Below, piece after piece: positions 47,314 to 58,853 of a stretch of DNA of 64,000 bases. Numbering within the stretch: position 1 is the first letter of the stretch; each line of letters starts with the position of its first letter. Origin of the DNA: Gossypium raimondii (taxonomy: Eukaryota; Streptophyta; Magnoliopsida; Malvales; Malvaceae); the NCBI RefSeq assembly GCF_025698545.1, contig NC_068571.1:42379733-42443732 (forward strand), written 5' to 3'. Below the pieces are notes generated by a model. It had not been told where the DNA came from. It saw only the letters and a program-made list of their open reading frames with translations, and did no database searches. Position numbers and translations under genes: made by a program.

Positions 47314-48831
47314 AAAATTATTTCGGGTTATCACAATACGGCAAGTAAAGACAATCTTGCGAAGCAGGTGATCTGCTCTGCATATCTCCCGTCTTAATAC
47401 GCTTTCATGGAAGTTGGTTATCTAGAGCTAACCGCAGTACCCCTTTTGGAGAATTAAATTTAGAATTAGCGATGATGACAAGGGATTTTGCGGTAAGGGC
47501 TTAAGGCTCGAGTCTTGAGATACCTTTCTAGGGCGGTATTTGAGTGAGACATAAACTTAGATCTCGGGATATAGTTGTAAGTGTATCATACATTAAGGAT
47601 ATAGATTTTATTCTGTAATGGCTCTGGCAAAGTTGTGAGTTGTTGTCGGGTATGCTTCGTGTTTTGTCCCATTTTCTTCCGTTTATTCCGGTTTGTCTTT
47701 CAGCCAGATTGTACCTGTTGATTTACTAGTATGAAACAATAAAAGGAATACATATATAAGCCTTCTCTGATCTGAATATGTTGATTCTTCCTCCATTGGA
47801 ACTTTCCTTGTTAAATGCCGAAATGGATGATCGGAATCGTTTTTTGATCTAATACCCTTTTTTTCCTTGCAATATACGTAAGTCATTGCATTGCATTGCA
47901 TTTTCATTGCTTGAGCTTGTTCTTATATCACTTGCATATGATATTAAATCCATCATTTGAAGTTGCATCCATTAATTTAGAACCAGGTGCTTCAACTCAC
48001 TCTTATTATGTTGTGACTTGTGAGCTTGCATTCCTTGTTTTTGTTTGATCCATCATCCATGCATTCCGGGGCTTGCTAGCCGCACACGAGTGCTGACTTT
48101 TTCATGTTTTTGGGGTGATCCCCTCTAGTACCTTGCTGGAACTTGTTCGATCAATTGGTCTGAATACCGGACCCGAGTTGGTGCTTCATTATATTCCTGT
48201 CCAAGCATATCTCAATATGAGTCTCTAAGCTACAAATGGTTCTCAACATGTTTCACATTTCATCTGTGATATTCATTTTTTTTCATATTTAATGAAATTA
48301 AATCATATTTTAATGGTCAATAATTACATTTGTTTTGGTACGTTAGAAATTTTTGCGAGGGACATGTCAGTGGCAAACTTAAATCACCGGCTTTTTGGAG
48401 TTGTTGGTTTAATAGTACATTTTAAAACATAGGAAGTTGTCGCTGAGTCGAGCAAGCCGTGATGAAGAAAGTCACTTTCTTTCCTTATTTAAAAAAATCC
48501 CAAAATAATTCTATATATTATTAAATTAAGGCAGACGGGTGAAAAATATTATAACAAGTTTTGGATGAAACAATAGTGTTAATTTCATAATAAGATAATT
48601 TAGTTTTCACCCTAAAACCACAATGATACAAGTGGTTTTATAGTAAGCAGATGCTAAGTTTTTCAAAATAGTTAGAAATTCCTTGAAGGTCAACGCGCCA
48701 AACATCACACTTCGGAAAAAAATAAAAAAGGAGAGAAATAGAATCAAGTTTCAACCTCAATAGTAGACATTTCAATGCCAACGAGATATTTACACATGCT
48801 TTTTCTATCCACCCCTAAAAGTAAGGTTTGA
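47314..48831. other. intergenic region between convergent genes
   Basis: 3' UTR of the hnRNP1-like gene up to roughly 47760 ('caataaaagg' near 47737 is a possible polyadenylation signal), then unrecognised sequence. Nothing codes convincingly. Confidence 0.5.
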
Positions 48832-49560
48832 TCATATTCTTCTTCTATTGTCTACTCTTCTTTTCTTGGGTGCAGTCCAGCTTGCAAATGTTCAGTGTTT
48901 GATTGAATCTAAAACAAACAATTGTAGAGAATAGGTAAAAAAGAAGAAGAGAATTTTAACATAACTACTTAAAATATTTCTCAAAAGAAGGCAATCATGC
49001 AGTTCAGGGATTTATCACCTTATTGAGTTTGTCCCGGACTGCTTTAACTGTCTGATTCATGGACTGGGAAGGGAAGCAGTCCTGAAAGCAGTCCCAATAT
49101 CAGCATAAAGCAAATATTTATCACACAAATTCCGCAACTATGCATAAATTTTCTTATTTTACCATGTACAACTCTATGTATTCCTCCATACGTAATAAAG
49201 AAGAAGAAGAAAGAAAAGAAGTTTAAGTTAAAGGAGTAAAATCTGGAGAAAGTATTCCACACCTTGTCAGATGACACTCTTGTTATTTGAGCATTGTTAC
49301 TGTGAGACTTGAACTCTGAATCTCCAGCATCCCTATGTAGACGAAAAACCATAGTTTATTTAGACAAAGAATGCAAAAAGGAAACAATGATGACAATAAC
49401 ATGAATTTGAACAGTGTACTACCTCGGATGATAATTTTTCTGATCAGGAATATGCTGAAATGAAGCAGAAAGCAATTGAGCTGCCTCCTTGGAAGAGAGC
49501 ATGTGATGAACTGGATGCCCTTTAGATCTTTGAGCTGATATCACAACATAACATGCATGA

Positions 49561-49856
49561 GGGTAAAAGTACCATGAAAGCCATTGTACTAGAAGTCAGA
49601 TTACATTTTTCCCTTTAGATCTTTGTACGGCTAAAAACTAGCATGGCTGACAAAATAACCAAACATTGACATGTGGCATGTCGAGTGTAACTCCTACTGA
49701 AGTACAGGAACTAATTTTTAACAGTATAAATGGGTAAAAATTTCAATAAAAAGACCAATTTGCTCTAATGTACAGACTAACTTGTCCATTTTTTAAGTAC
49801 AGTGGCCAAAATGCAATCCCACTTCTAGTACAGGAGCATCCATAATACTTTTACCC
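49561..49856. mobile_element. MITE of the GGGTAAAAGTAC family in an RBM48 intron
   Basis: Starts GGGTAAAAGTACC and ends AGTATTATGGATG...-type inverted sequence, that is CTTTTACCC. Flanked by ATGCATGA (49553-49560) and ATGCATCA (49857-49864), an 8 bp near-perfect duplication that suggests a hAT-type origin. Inside, 'gccattgtactagaag' pairs with 'cttctagtacagg'. 296 bp, non-coding. Confidence 0.85.
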
Positions 49857-50104
49857 ATGCATCAGAATCTATAATCACAACTAGAAAGCAGTTCCTATTT
49901 GAAACATGGAATTGTTTTTTTCAAAAAGCTAAGTTTTAGAGTAATATATAAGCACACAATTCAATCTTGCAAGGTTTTATTTCCTTCTGACTTATCCTTG
50001 GGAGTAAATTTCCCAAAAATGCCATTTTAAAAAAAATAATTACTGGATTAGGCTGTATTTTTTAAGAATTATGGGATTAGGCCGAAATAACAAAAACACT
50101 TCAA

Positions 50105-51410
50105 GTGTTTTCAGCGTATTGACAGAAAAACGCTTCCAGATGGAAGTGCTTTCTGCCCTAATATCTTTTTTTAATTTTTTTGGTGCCACCGCTTGTGAAA
50201 ATAAAACTTACAAAACAGGTTTTTATATAGACCCCAAGTCTCATTTCCCTTTCTTAAGCAATGTGAGATATGGATCTATATAGACTCATAATCCACCATT
50301 TGCAATTTGTTCCTAGACAATGTGAGATTGCTTACTCTTTTAACTAACAACATAAGATTAAATGCTACACTTAATTTTTAAAAATTAAAGACAAAACTTT
50401 GTACAACATTAAACTCTAACAAAATAAAACATTATAAACTCTTATACAAATATTATCATTGTAAGAGAAGTCCAATAAGAAAAGAAAGACAAACTTACAC
50501 ACAATATTTTATATATAGTTATTAAAGTGTAAAAATTAATAGAGATAATATAGTGATACATATTTTAGTTTTATTTTTGAATATGTTAAATATAGATATT
50601 ATTTTGTCAATAATTATAGATATTATTGTATTATTATTTAATCTTTTATTAACACATAATTTTAGATTCAAACATGAAATAGCTCTACTCTCTTCCTATA
50701 AGAAATAAAATAAAAGAATAATGTAAATTTAGTGTCGAGTTGAGACTAAATCAATCAAGAAAATTACTTAAATAAATTTACATATTTACAAAAAAATTAT
50801 GAGAATATTTTTATTTTTTTCTTATTGTAAAAAAATAAAAATTTGCAAGTGTAAATAATATTTTTAAATATAAATTAATACATGATTATAAAACGAAAAA
50901 TAACACAAATAAGGTACGAATGTATAAAATTTTCATGATAAAAAATGAAAGAAAATAAAAAGTTATAAAATAAATAACATGAATTATTTACCGAATTACC
51001 TCAAAAATAATTTAAAGATAATAATTAGTTGTCCAATGACCAACCTCCTCAAATTATAATCTGAACAATGTCAAACAAAAATATAGCATTTAAAGATAAC
51101 AAAATATATTTTGTTAGAGTTTAATGTTGTACAAGGTTGTCTTCAATTTGTAAGAATTAAGTGTAGCACTTAATTTTATATTGTTAGTTAAAAGAGTAAA
51201 CAATCCCACAATGTCTAGGAACAAATTGCAAATGGATTATGAGTCTATATAGACCCATATCCCACATTGCTTAAGAAAAGAAGAGAAATGAGACTTAGGA
51301 TCTATATAAAGACCTTGTTTTGTAAGTTTTATTTTCACAAGAGGTGGCATAAAAAAAAGATATTGGGGGCAGAAAGCTGGAAGCTTTTTTCTGTCAATCT
51401 GAAAACATGC
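50105..51410. mobile_element. long-TIR element (about 1.3 kb) inserted in RBM48
   Basis: 50105-50428 and 51105-51410 are inverted copies of about 320 bp: 'tgttttcagcg...attgacag' on the left against 'tgttttcag...attgacag' read inverted from the right. Shared blocks include GTGAAAATAAAACTTACAAA and AACTAACAA. The ~680 bp core (50430-51100) is AT-rich without a transposase. No clear target duplication was found, and the adjacent RBM48 exon sequence is missing, so deletion probably accompanied insertion or followed it. Possibly Mutator-like. Confidence 0.75.
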
Positions 51411-52058
51411 TTTTCTCTTCGCAAACCTAATGGGGTAAATGGTTAACAAAATATATACTCAGTTTTCACCAATTTGTATGGTTGCCTATTCAAATTAGCT
51501 TTCCAACAGAGGTATATTATTGACTTAAGTACATGTAACAGTGTGATAGTTATTGATAGAAAATGTTAGAAAAGGAACCTGGCATTGCTAATGAGTTGAA
51601 ATTCGATCCAATAAACATCAGTAAATTGCTCACAGTCTTCTGCATCCATTGGTTTACATCTGAAAGGCAAAACAGAATGGGTGCATTAGCATCATCAAAA
51701 GTTTTCTTAAAATAATGAAAAATGGAAAGGAAATGAGAGAACTTACTCTTCAACATCTCCGTAATTAGCAAAGAGTTTCGGCAAATCATCGCCACATCCC
51801 AACGCGGGAACGTTTCTCACAATCAAATATCCGTGAACAATATTTCCTTTTCGGGGATAAATTTGTGTTTGTGGCAAGATAGTTTTCAACTTCAACTGTT
51901 TCAATTTCAGGGCTTTTTGATGATTATTGGTAAAATAAAAAAGAAGTTGAATTCTTCAACTAGGAAACAATTGGTAAGTGAACAAGGAAAGGATACCTGG
52001 AATCGTCACAGACTGTATAGACGCGAACCGCGGGCGGATCATCTTTGTAACGAGGCAT

Positions 52059-52596
52059 GTGGAAAATTGTACACCGACCCTTTTGTCGATTGGGTAATTA
52101 AACGAATTAAACCATCATCTTCATTCTCTCTCAAGCTCTGTACAATTACTAATTAAATGATTTCAAAAGTAAACTATCATCCTCATTCTCTCTCAAATTT
52201 TGTACCCTAAAATTGCAAATGAATTAAAAGAACCTGAAGCAAATCGATAGCGAATGGTATGAGACAGCAGCAGCAATAAGAGAAACACAGCACCTTCAGC
52301 CTTGCCTTTCAGATTGGCAGCACCAAAATTGGAAGAAGAGCTTCAAAGGAGGCAATAGCCTTTTTTAAATTTTAGGGTTCGTCTTTTCCCCCCTTTTTTT
52401 ATTCAAAATTTTAAAGGCTTGAGTAGGTCGATTGGGTCTCACCGGGGCTTTATTTGTTTGGGCATAGATTTAGCCCAGCAATAATAAACAAACAAATTTT
52501 TTTATCTCTACATGTAAAAACACCTTTTTATTTCCTCCCAATTTTGAAATTGAATTTTTTTAAAAATAATCTCATTATAGGTTCTGTTTATACCTG
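52059..52596. other. upstream region of the RBM48-like gene
   Basis: 5' flank (minus-strand promoter side) of the RBM48-like gene. It is CA/CAG-rich near 52262-52300, then T-rich. No other gene. Confidence 0.45.
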
Positions 52597-52741
52597 CTCT
52601 TTTTAACATAATGTCTAGCATTACCCATAGCCTCTCCCCAACCCATAAATAGGAGTATAATGCGCTTCAACGTATTTGAGCCCACGTCTTCCTACATTGG
52701 CAATAATGCCTATGCCAATCAAGGTAAGACTCAATCGACTG
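52597..52741 (-). mobile_element. tRNA-derived SINE, copy 2
   Basis: The reverse complement of this stretch aligns along its length with 7087-7232 (GATTGAGTCTTA, GAAGCGCATTATACTC, TATTTATGGGTTGGGGAG). The box B-like region here reads GGGCTCAAATAC, more worn than in copy 1. Confidence 0.8.
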
Positions 52742-52825
52742 AAATTGAGAAAATTAATCCCTTCAAAAAAATAGGGAAATTTAATCCATGTCAAAATTGA
52801 AAGTGTGTAATTAAGGATATCTAAT

Positions 52826-53812
52826 TGTCACGGGCCGCGCAAAGGAGCCAGCAACTGATGCACATATTTCAGACCTTTTATGTTCCATTGGGTCATTCAG
52901 TTCAACAAGTCTGACTCCATCTACTTGGATCCTGATTGAAATGTAAACACTCTAATAAATTATATTTTACCAGGATAATTATTGTATATCCTAAAGGATA
53001 AACATGTATAGAATTTAAATCTCATAGGACTTACTCATTGTAGATGGGAACTAATCTCAGCCATTGATGTAATTCGAATCGTACCGTTAGATTTAGGGGA
53101 TGTCAGCAATAAATAAAGCATTTCCCCTTCATTTGTAATCACTTCATTCTTAAGTTAAAGAATCTTTTGAGGGCATTTACTTAAACACTTGGTGTGCGCT
53201 ATTTTTTTTTAGCTTTTTTGTTTGTTCATGACTTCTTTTTTTTTGAGTTTGCTTCCACTTTACTTTGGTGCCTTAGAAATTTTCTGCAAGAATTCTCATT
53301 TTCGAGAGTAAGGCTAACTTAGGCTAATTTGAACCCAAGAAATTGCCTAAGGCCACGTGGTTTGCCAGACTTAAGTTTTAGCCCCGTGATAGTTAGTATT
53401 CGAGGTAGTGTTCGAAGGTGCCAATTGAGATGACAAAATGAGGAAATGAACAAAATATCCCGATGGAGTCCCGTGGGAGGTCCAAGAAAAAAATTTGATC
53501 GAGGGATATTGTGTTGACTTTTGAAGGTCGGGTGACCAATCTCGAGGAATCCATGAGTAGTGTGAATGACATACTTAAGGTAGTTGAGGGATGCACCGCT
53601 GAGTTGGACTCGATGAGAGAACAACTCAGAGATTATGTGGCAGAGATGAAAGAGACCCTCAATGCCTCTATGGATGATTAGGCCAAGAAGTTGATTGAGA
53701 GGAATGATGCTTTCAAAGCCACAATAATGACTTTGAAGGAACAAATTGTGGAGCTCAAGGGGTAACTCACTATCTACAAAGCTACTTTGGGTAATGGGAT
53801 GCTAGCTTCGGC
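52826..53812 (+). mobile_element. LTR and gag remnant of a cotton-type Gypsy element
   Basis: Starts with TGTCACGGGCCGCG at 52826. LTR-like sequence runs to about 53320 and includes 'gtaccgttagatttagggg' and a 'caataaataaagc' near the transcript end. Then, in the plus strand, comes a Gag-like coiled coil: VLTFEGRVTNLEESM, SVNDILKVVEGCTAELDSM, LKEQIVELKG. It is broken by stops (for example near 53680) and has no protease or RT afterwards. Highly truncated. Confidence 0.6.
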
Positions 53813-54420
53813 TCTTAATTAGTGTAACATGGGAATTATTTGCAGGCTAATGAATGAATTAAAAGCCCGCATAGACAAATTTCAGTAGCGCAATACAATA
53901 TTTTTTTCTCAATTACTCTACCGATCTCATTAAGAAATTCTCCTGAAAAGCCATACCTGATCAATGAAAAGGACATAAACACCATAGGCAACAGTTGTGA
54001 ACCATATTCCTTAATTTTTTTCCAAAGCATGAATGCTAAATACCAAGTAAACCAATCGTGTGGTTATATGGCTTTACAAATCATCAATAGTTATGACTTG
54101 CGAAAAGAGTTGTCGATCGTTAAAATAGGCCGGAAAGGTAAATTCAAAGAAAAAGACAATAGCAGACGGATATAATGGCATGATGGGTGTTGGACTAATA
54201 CAGATAGAAACAAATTACAAGGAACAACCTGGTACATATTTACTGAGTTAACGGAAGAGTCCAGCAGAAGGACCTTACATCTTTCCATCGATTGATTATT
54301 ATTAACTGTGCTAACTATATATTTTACTAACCAAATTGTTAACATATTACTGGTATGTAAAAAAATAGGTTTAACAAGCACTCGAAGCACTCTAAAGATC
54401 AAATTTTGGGAAAACAAGGT
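53813..54420. other. unrecognised intergenic sequence
   Basis: No feature supported. The minus-strand frames at 53836-54423 have no domain and no splice logic. Confidence 0.4.
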
Positions 54421-55014
54421 CATGTCGCGACACCATGGTTAGTAACGAATATTTTCTAAAATCATATTAGAGCCGCGACATCACTCTCATGTGGCGAGAC
54501 ATAGAAGACAGTTTTCTTAGAATTTCAAAACTACAGGATGTGTCGCGATATTGAACCACAATGTCGTGACATCAGTAGTTTGCTAGGGATGTCACGACAC
54601 GAAACCCCTGTGTCGTGAAATCGCTACAAATTTTTGCAGGGTCAACCCAACCCGGCGAAATAACCATGATTTTACCTAATTTTTAACCCTAAGAACAGTC
54701 TTTTTAAACATAAAAATATACCTTTAATTCAATCTAACCCCATTCTAACATTTGAACACTTTCAAAACCTCTTCAAAACCCTTAATCCCCAAAGCCCCTT
54801 TTCTCCTTAAAATCCTAAATCCTTTATTCCAAATTCTAGGAAGACTACATTAGAAGGAGTTGTCAACAACAAAACAAAGAGGCAAGTGCACACAAGTCCA
54901 GCAAAAGTTGAGGTTACACAAGTCCAGCAAAAGTTGAGGTTCAAGTATTCTTAACCTTTTCTACTATTTTATTAATTACTGCTTATATCTTTGTTGGAAA
55001 TATTGTTTATAATA

Positions 55015-55620
55015 TGCCTCTTAAAAAGAACAAGAGAACTTATGTTCAAGAAACACCGTGTGTTTGACCCCGTACGATTTCATAATGCCAACATGGAAAA
55101 ATATTTTCTTGAGTCCCAAGGGAGACCACTAATCTAGGAAAGAGGGTTTGAACCTTCGATGATACACTGCAAAGAAATCTGGACTTTGGTCTGTTACCAT
55201 CAATGGGAGCAGTTCTGCGTTACTCCCATGAATAATGCAAACATACTTGTAGTGCAAGAATTTTATGCATCCCTTAAGGACCAAATGGTTAAGCAAGGCT
55301 ATAATATAGTGATACTTGATGTTGAAGTATGGGGGAAAGATGTTCCAATCTCCCCTAATGAAACTTGTGGGTTTAAGGGTTTATTGATAATACAGATCTA
55401 GAGAAATTCTAAAATATTAACATGGAAGATGTTATAAAGTATTTAACCTGAGGCAGAGGTAGTTGGAACTATAGACCAGGCACTGAGCTTCACACGAATT
55501 TTAATCAGCCTACTATGTTTCTTGTTGCTAAAATGTGGATGCAATTTATTGGCACTAGACTTGCACCCGCATTGAATGTCTCTAATGTTAATGTGTTTCA
55601 AGTTGTCTTGTTATATGGTA
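55015..55620 (+). pseudogene. 'putative plant transposon protein'-like (Transposase_32-type) remnant
   Basis: One frame gives IWTLVCYHQWEQFCV, then VVQEFYASLKDQMVKQGYN and VEVWGKDVPISPNE; after a shift it gives MWMQFIGTRLAPALNVSNVN and QVVLLYG. The pattern (W..FC......VVREFYAN...VRGKDVPF...W..F....L.P......V....LLY) is that of the domain often named putative plant transposon protein, which accompanies Athila/Tat elements. At least two frame breaks, not functional. Confidence 0.55.
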
Positions 55621-57927
55621 GCCTGCAACGAAAATAAATTTGTGTAGGGTGCTGGATCTTTCGAGAAATGAAATGGTACGTACAGAGCCAAAAAGTTGGA
55701 TTCTTCTTTCCCTTTCTCGTAACAACATTATGTCGCCAGGCAGAAGTGCCAATGAGTGAAAACGAACAGTTTCTGAAGCCAACCAGAAGCATCATTGGTG
55801 ACACCTTATACACTCAGTACGTTGAACTTCAATGAAAACAAATTACAGAATGGAATCAAATGAGGAAGAATAAAACAGACATGCCAGCATCACTCAAATA
55901 GAGAGATCAGTTGAAGGATAGGAAGGAAGCACATGGGAACATAAAGCGAAACTCGATGGGATGATAAGATGGATGCAGGAAACAGGCCTGGTACTCCAAG
56001 AATTTGCAAAAATGAATGAGTTACGCACTCTGAATTATCCCTCGGATATGTTTAGGTCGACTCTGACTCATCAGGATGATGGGGCTAATCTTGAGAAGGA
56101 AGGTGCTGCTCAAGAGTATCTTGGACGGAGGACGAATATGAAACAACATTTCAACTGTAATTTTCTACACCAAAGTGGCCTATCATGCGAAGCTCAACAC
56201 GTTATGCGCATTCAATGGGTGGGAACTCTCACCAAACATATGTTAAAGGAAAGGGCAAAACTCCGATGGAGATGAGGTAAAGACTAAATTGGGATGATTA
56301 TGAGGATGATTGACCATTTTTATTTTGTTTAAACTTGCACTAATGTCTGGATAATTTTGACTTAAACTTTATAGGAGTAGGATTAATAGTATAGCTTTAA
56401 TTTTATTGAATTTTGTTTAAGTTTATTATGTAGGAACCCAACACGAAGGAGACACAAACAATTAAAACTTCACAAAATAAAAAGGAAGGAAGCTCTTACC
56501 AGTAACAAATTGAGCAACCACGATCAATCAAGTAACTTCTTTCCTTACCTTTGTATGGACTACACATTGAGGACAATGTGTCAACTAAAGTGTGAGGGGT
56601 AACATAGGAAATTTGATTTTTATTGTCTTTTGTGTGTTTGAGCTTGTAGAAATACAAGTGATTGGTTAAGATCATGTACATAGGTTTCTTGTGTTTATGA
56701 ACAAATTTGGCATGATGGTAGGTGATTTTAAATTTTTGATTATTAGACTACTAAGTTCTATATGTTACACTATAAATATGTATTAAGCAATCACTTGTAC
56801 CAAATGATATAGAAAATACAAGGAAATAAGCATGTTGGTATGAATGATGAATAGGAGAATGTGTGTTTGTTTGGTTGATTAAATTTGTGCATGTTGAGAT
56901 ATTTAGGGATGAGTTAAGGGATTGTTTGGAACATATCCCAAGCAAAAAGCCAACCTATTAATATTTACCTTTAGTACTGATTTTGAGCTTATTGACACTT
57001 CTTGATGAACCTCATTACAAACCCCAAGCCTAAAAACGTTAATTTGTAGTTACCCTTTTTCTTTTGTCTTGTATTACACTATGATAGATGACTGACCATA
57101 CGTATTGAGGGTTAAGTAAATACATTAAGGCAAAGTTTGTAAAAATAGAGTGAAATATGAAGAATTAGTGTGATATGGGAACTATAGACTAGCCTAAAAG
57201 TGCAAAATAAAAGAAAAATCCAAAGAAGTAAAAGTAATATGAGTAGAAAAAGTTCTTGAAAAATGAAAAGCATTATTGAGTGAGATGAGATGAAAGAGTA
57301 AGTGACAAAGTCACAAAAGAAAGAGAAACTTATTCATTAGTGCAGAAAAACTCGCAGGCTAGCCGTTGTTACCATGTTGTACTATGATTTCCTATAGAGA
57401 GATAAGGAAGGTGAGAGAAGGAGAAATAAGGCGGTGAGCGGGTCGGGGCCATTAAGGGGGGAAGAATAGGGACCAATACGATGTGCCAAACTATTTTTGT
57501 AATTGGAACCCCTTTGATGCCTATTTTTTTGAATTTCATACCTGTCCTAAGCCTTAGAATGTTACAAGCCGAAAAGCCCTATGTGACTTAATTTATCTTT
57601 ATACATGAATGTACATTATACTAACCATATGCATAAACTATTTGTATTCTTCTCGGATAATCAAAGTACTTGTATGATTTGTTGATGGATTTCTATAGGT
57701 GAAACCCTTAATAATTGTATATTTTGTAACATACTGAACTTAGATGTTTGAAATTAAAAGTGGTAAGTCATCTACGCATCATGTTGAAATTGTTAGTAAG
57801 CATGAAATGCCTAAGTTATATGCTCTGAAGTCAATACTTGTATATATTTTCTCAAGGGTTTTCATTGTTATTTTTCATTTTTTTTATGTTGCTTGAGGAT
57901 AAGCAATGACTTAAGTGTAGGGGAGTT

Positions 57928-58801
57928 TGATTTGCCATAATTCAGTATAACAGATTAAACTAGTTTTTGCATTTAAAGAGCTTGAATACAAACATTTTCG
58001 TTACATTTTAGTTATGTTTTCTTAGTTTTATTTACATTCAATAAAATGTGCAAATTGAGTCTTTTATTAACCTTAAGGGCCAAATGAGGCTTAAAGGTGA
58101 GCTAAAGCACTTTGTGAGTGTGCAGAAGACTTTTAGAAGGCGTTTTAAACTGATACTGGTTGCTATGTCACAACACGGGATACTCGATGTCTCAACATAG
58201 GGAGTAGAATGAAGAAATCTCAAGGCTATCTTTGATGTCGTGAGATAGACTTAGGGTGTCGCGACATACCCCTAAAGATATTTGCAGAGGAGTATACTGG
58301 TTGCTATGTCGCGACACAAGTCCTGGTGTGTCGCGGCATCGACTCAGTGACGAAAATAAATACGAAGTTAGGGCATTTTGGTCTGCACAACCAAACTTAA
58401 AACTCAAGAACTTCATCTAACCTAGGGTTAGGGACGACGACTACTTAAAGGCTATAAATAGGGTCTTTTAGCACTTGTTATGGACATCATTCCCTTAACC
58501 TAGATTCTTCGTGTAAAATTTAGTTTAATATTTTCTTTCATTCTTACGTTTCAGTTTTCTTGTTCTTGTTGATTTCAAGAGATCTGGATTGTGGAATCTT
58601 TCAACTCTGTGGATTTACGCTTAAATCTCAATACAGTCAGACTCTTTCATTCACTATATCATATAGATTTAATTAGCATGCTTTCTCTTTACATCGATTA
58701 TATATTGTCTATGAACGCCATGAGGAACTAATCCCTCTATGGGGGATTAGTGAGTGGAGGTATGATCTGTTAACTATTTTGTAGGGTTACTTAACGGATC
58801 A
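57928..58801 (+). repeat. 3' LTR of the Athila/Tat-like remnant
   Basis: Starts TGATTTGCC right after the polypurine tract and ends in GGATCA before TGTAACACC. Contains several near-copies of TGTCGCGACA between 58160 and 58345. I could not locate its 5' partner in the window. Confidence 0.5.
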
Positions 58802-58853
58802 TGTAACACCCCTCACCCGTTATCGTCACCGAACTAGGGTTACGAGATGCTAT
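58802..58853 (+). mobile_element. 52 bp stub of another Gypsy LTR cut by the Athila insertion
   Basis: TGTAACACCCCTCACCCG followed by 'gtcaccgaactagggttacgag' is the familiar opening of a Gypsy LTR family (Tekay/Del-like from memory). It breaks off exactly where the next LTR begins at 58854, so the rest should resume beyond the right edge of the window. Confidence 0.5.

Larger units (their letters stand above)
48832..52058 (-). pseudogene. RBM48: RBM48-like minor-spliceosome RNA-binding protein gene, disrupted
   Basis: Exons read on the minus strand: 52058-51997 (MPRYKDDPPAVRVYTVCDDS), 51830-51747 (YLIVRNVPALGCGDDLPKLF), 51659-51579 (CKPMDAEDCEQFTDVYWIEF), 51426-51411 (FAKRK, then cut), a piece ending near 49969 (PKDKSEGNKTLQ), 49534-49423, 49332-49263, 49081-49019 and 48908-48832. 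Family: RBM48, an RRM protein needed for U12-type splicing. Lesions: the acceptor before exon 2 is GG at 51832-51831 where AG is expected. A long-TIR element replaces the segment after FAKRK, so LDE...LARLN is missing. In the last exon the expected KKRRVDNRRRI tail is one frame off, and the read frame stops early at 48854-48852. Each alone could be an assembly error; together they argue for a pseudogene. Confidence 0.75.
54420..58801 (+). mobile_element. degenerate Athila/Tat-like Gypsy element remnant
   Basis: Plus-strand order: TGTCGCGACA-rich region (54420-54620); a broken coding region (55000-55620); a further fragment (55950-56275); an imperfect palindrome CACATTGAGGACAATGTG at 56561-56578; a polypurine tract AAGTGTAGGGGAGTT (57913-57927); and an LTR beginning TGATTTGCC at 57928. 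The palindrome-then-PPT arrangement is usual in Athila/Tat 3' regions. No RT or integrase and no clear 5' LTR were found, so large parts are deleted. Boundaries on the left are uncertain. Confidence 0.55.

Noticed and set aside
51237..51449. Minus-strand 70 aa frame as an RBM48 exon
   Set aside because: Only its stretch FAKRK belongs to RBM48. The rest is the terminal repeat of the inserted element and matches 50105-50428 inverted.
53319..54423. Minus-strand frames of 141, 67, 64 and 110 aa
   Set aside because: The first two are antisense to the recognisable Gag coiled coil; the others have no features.
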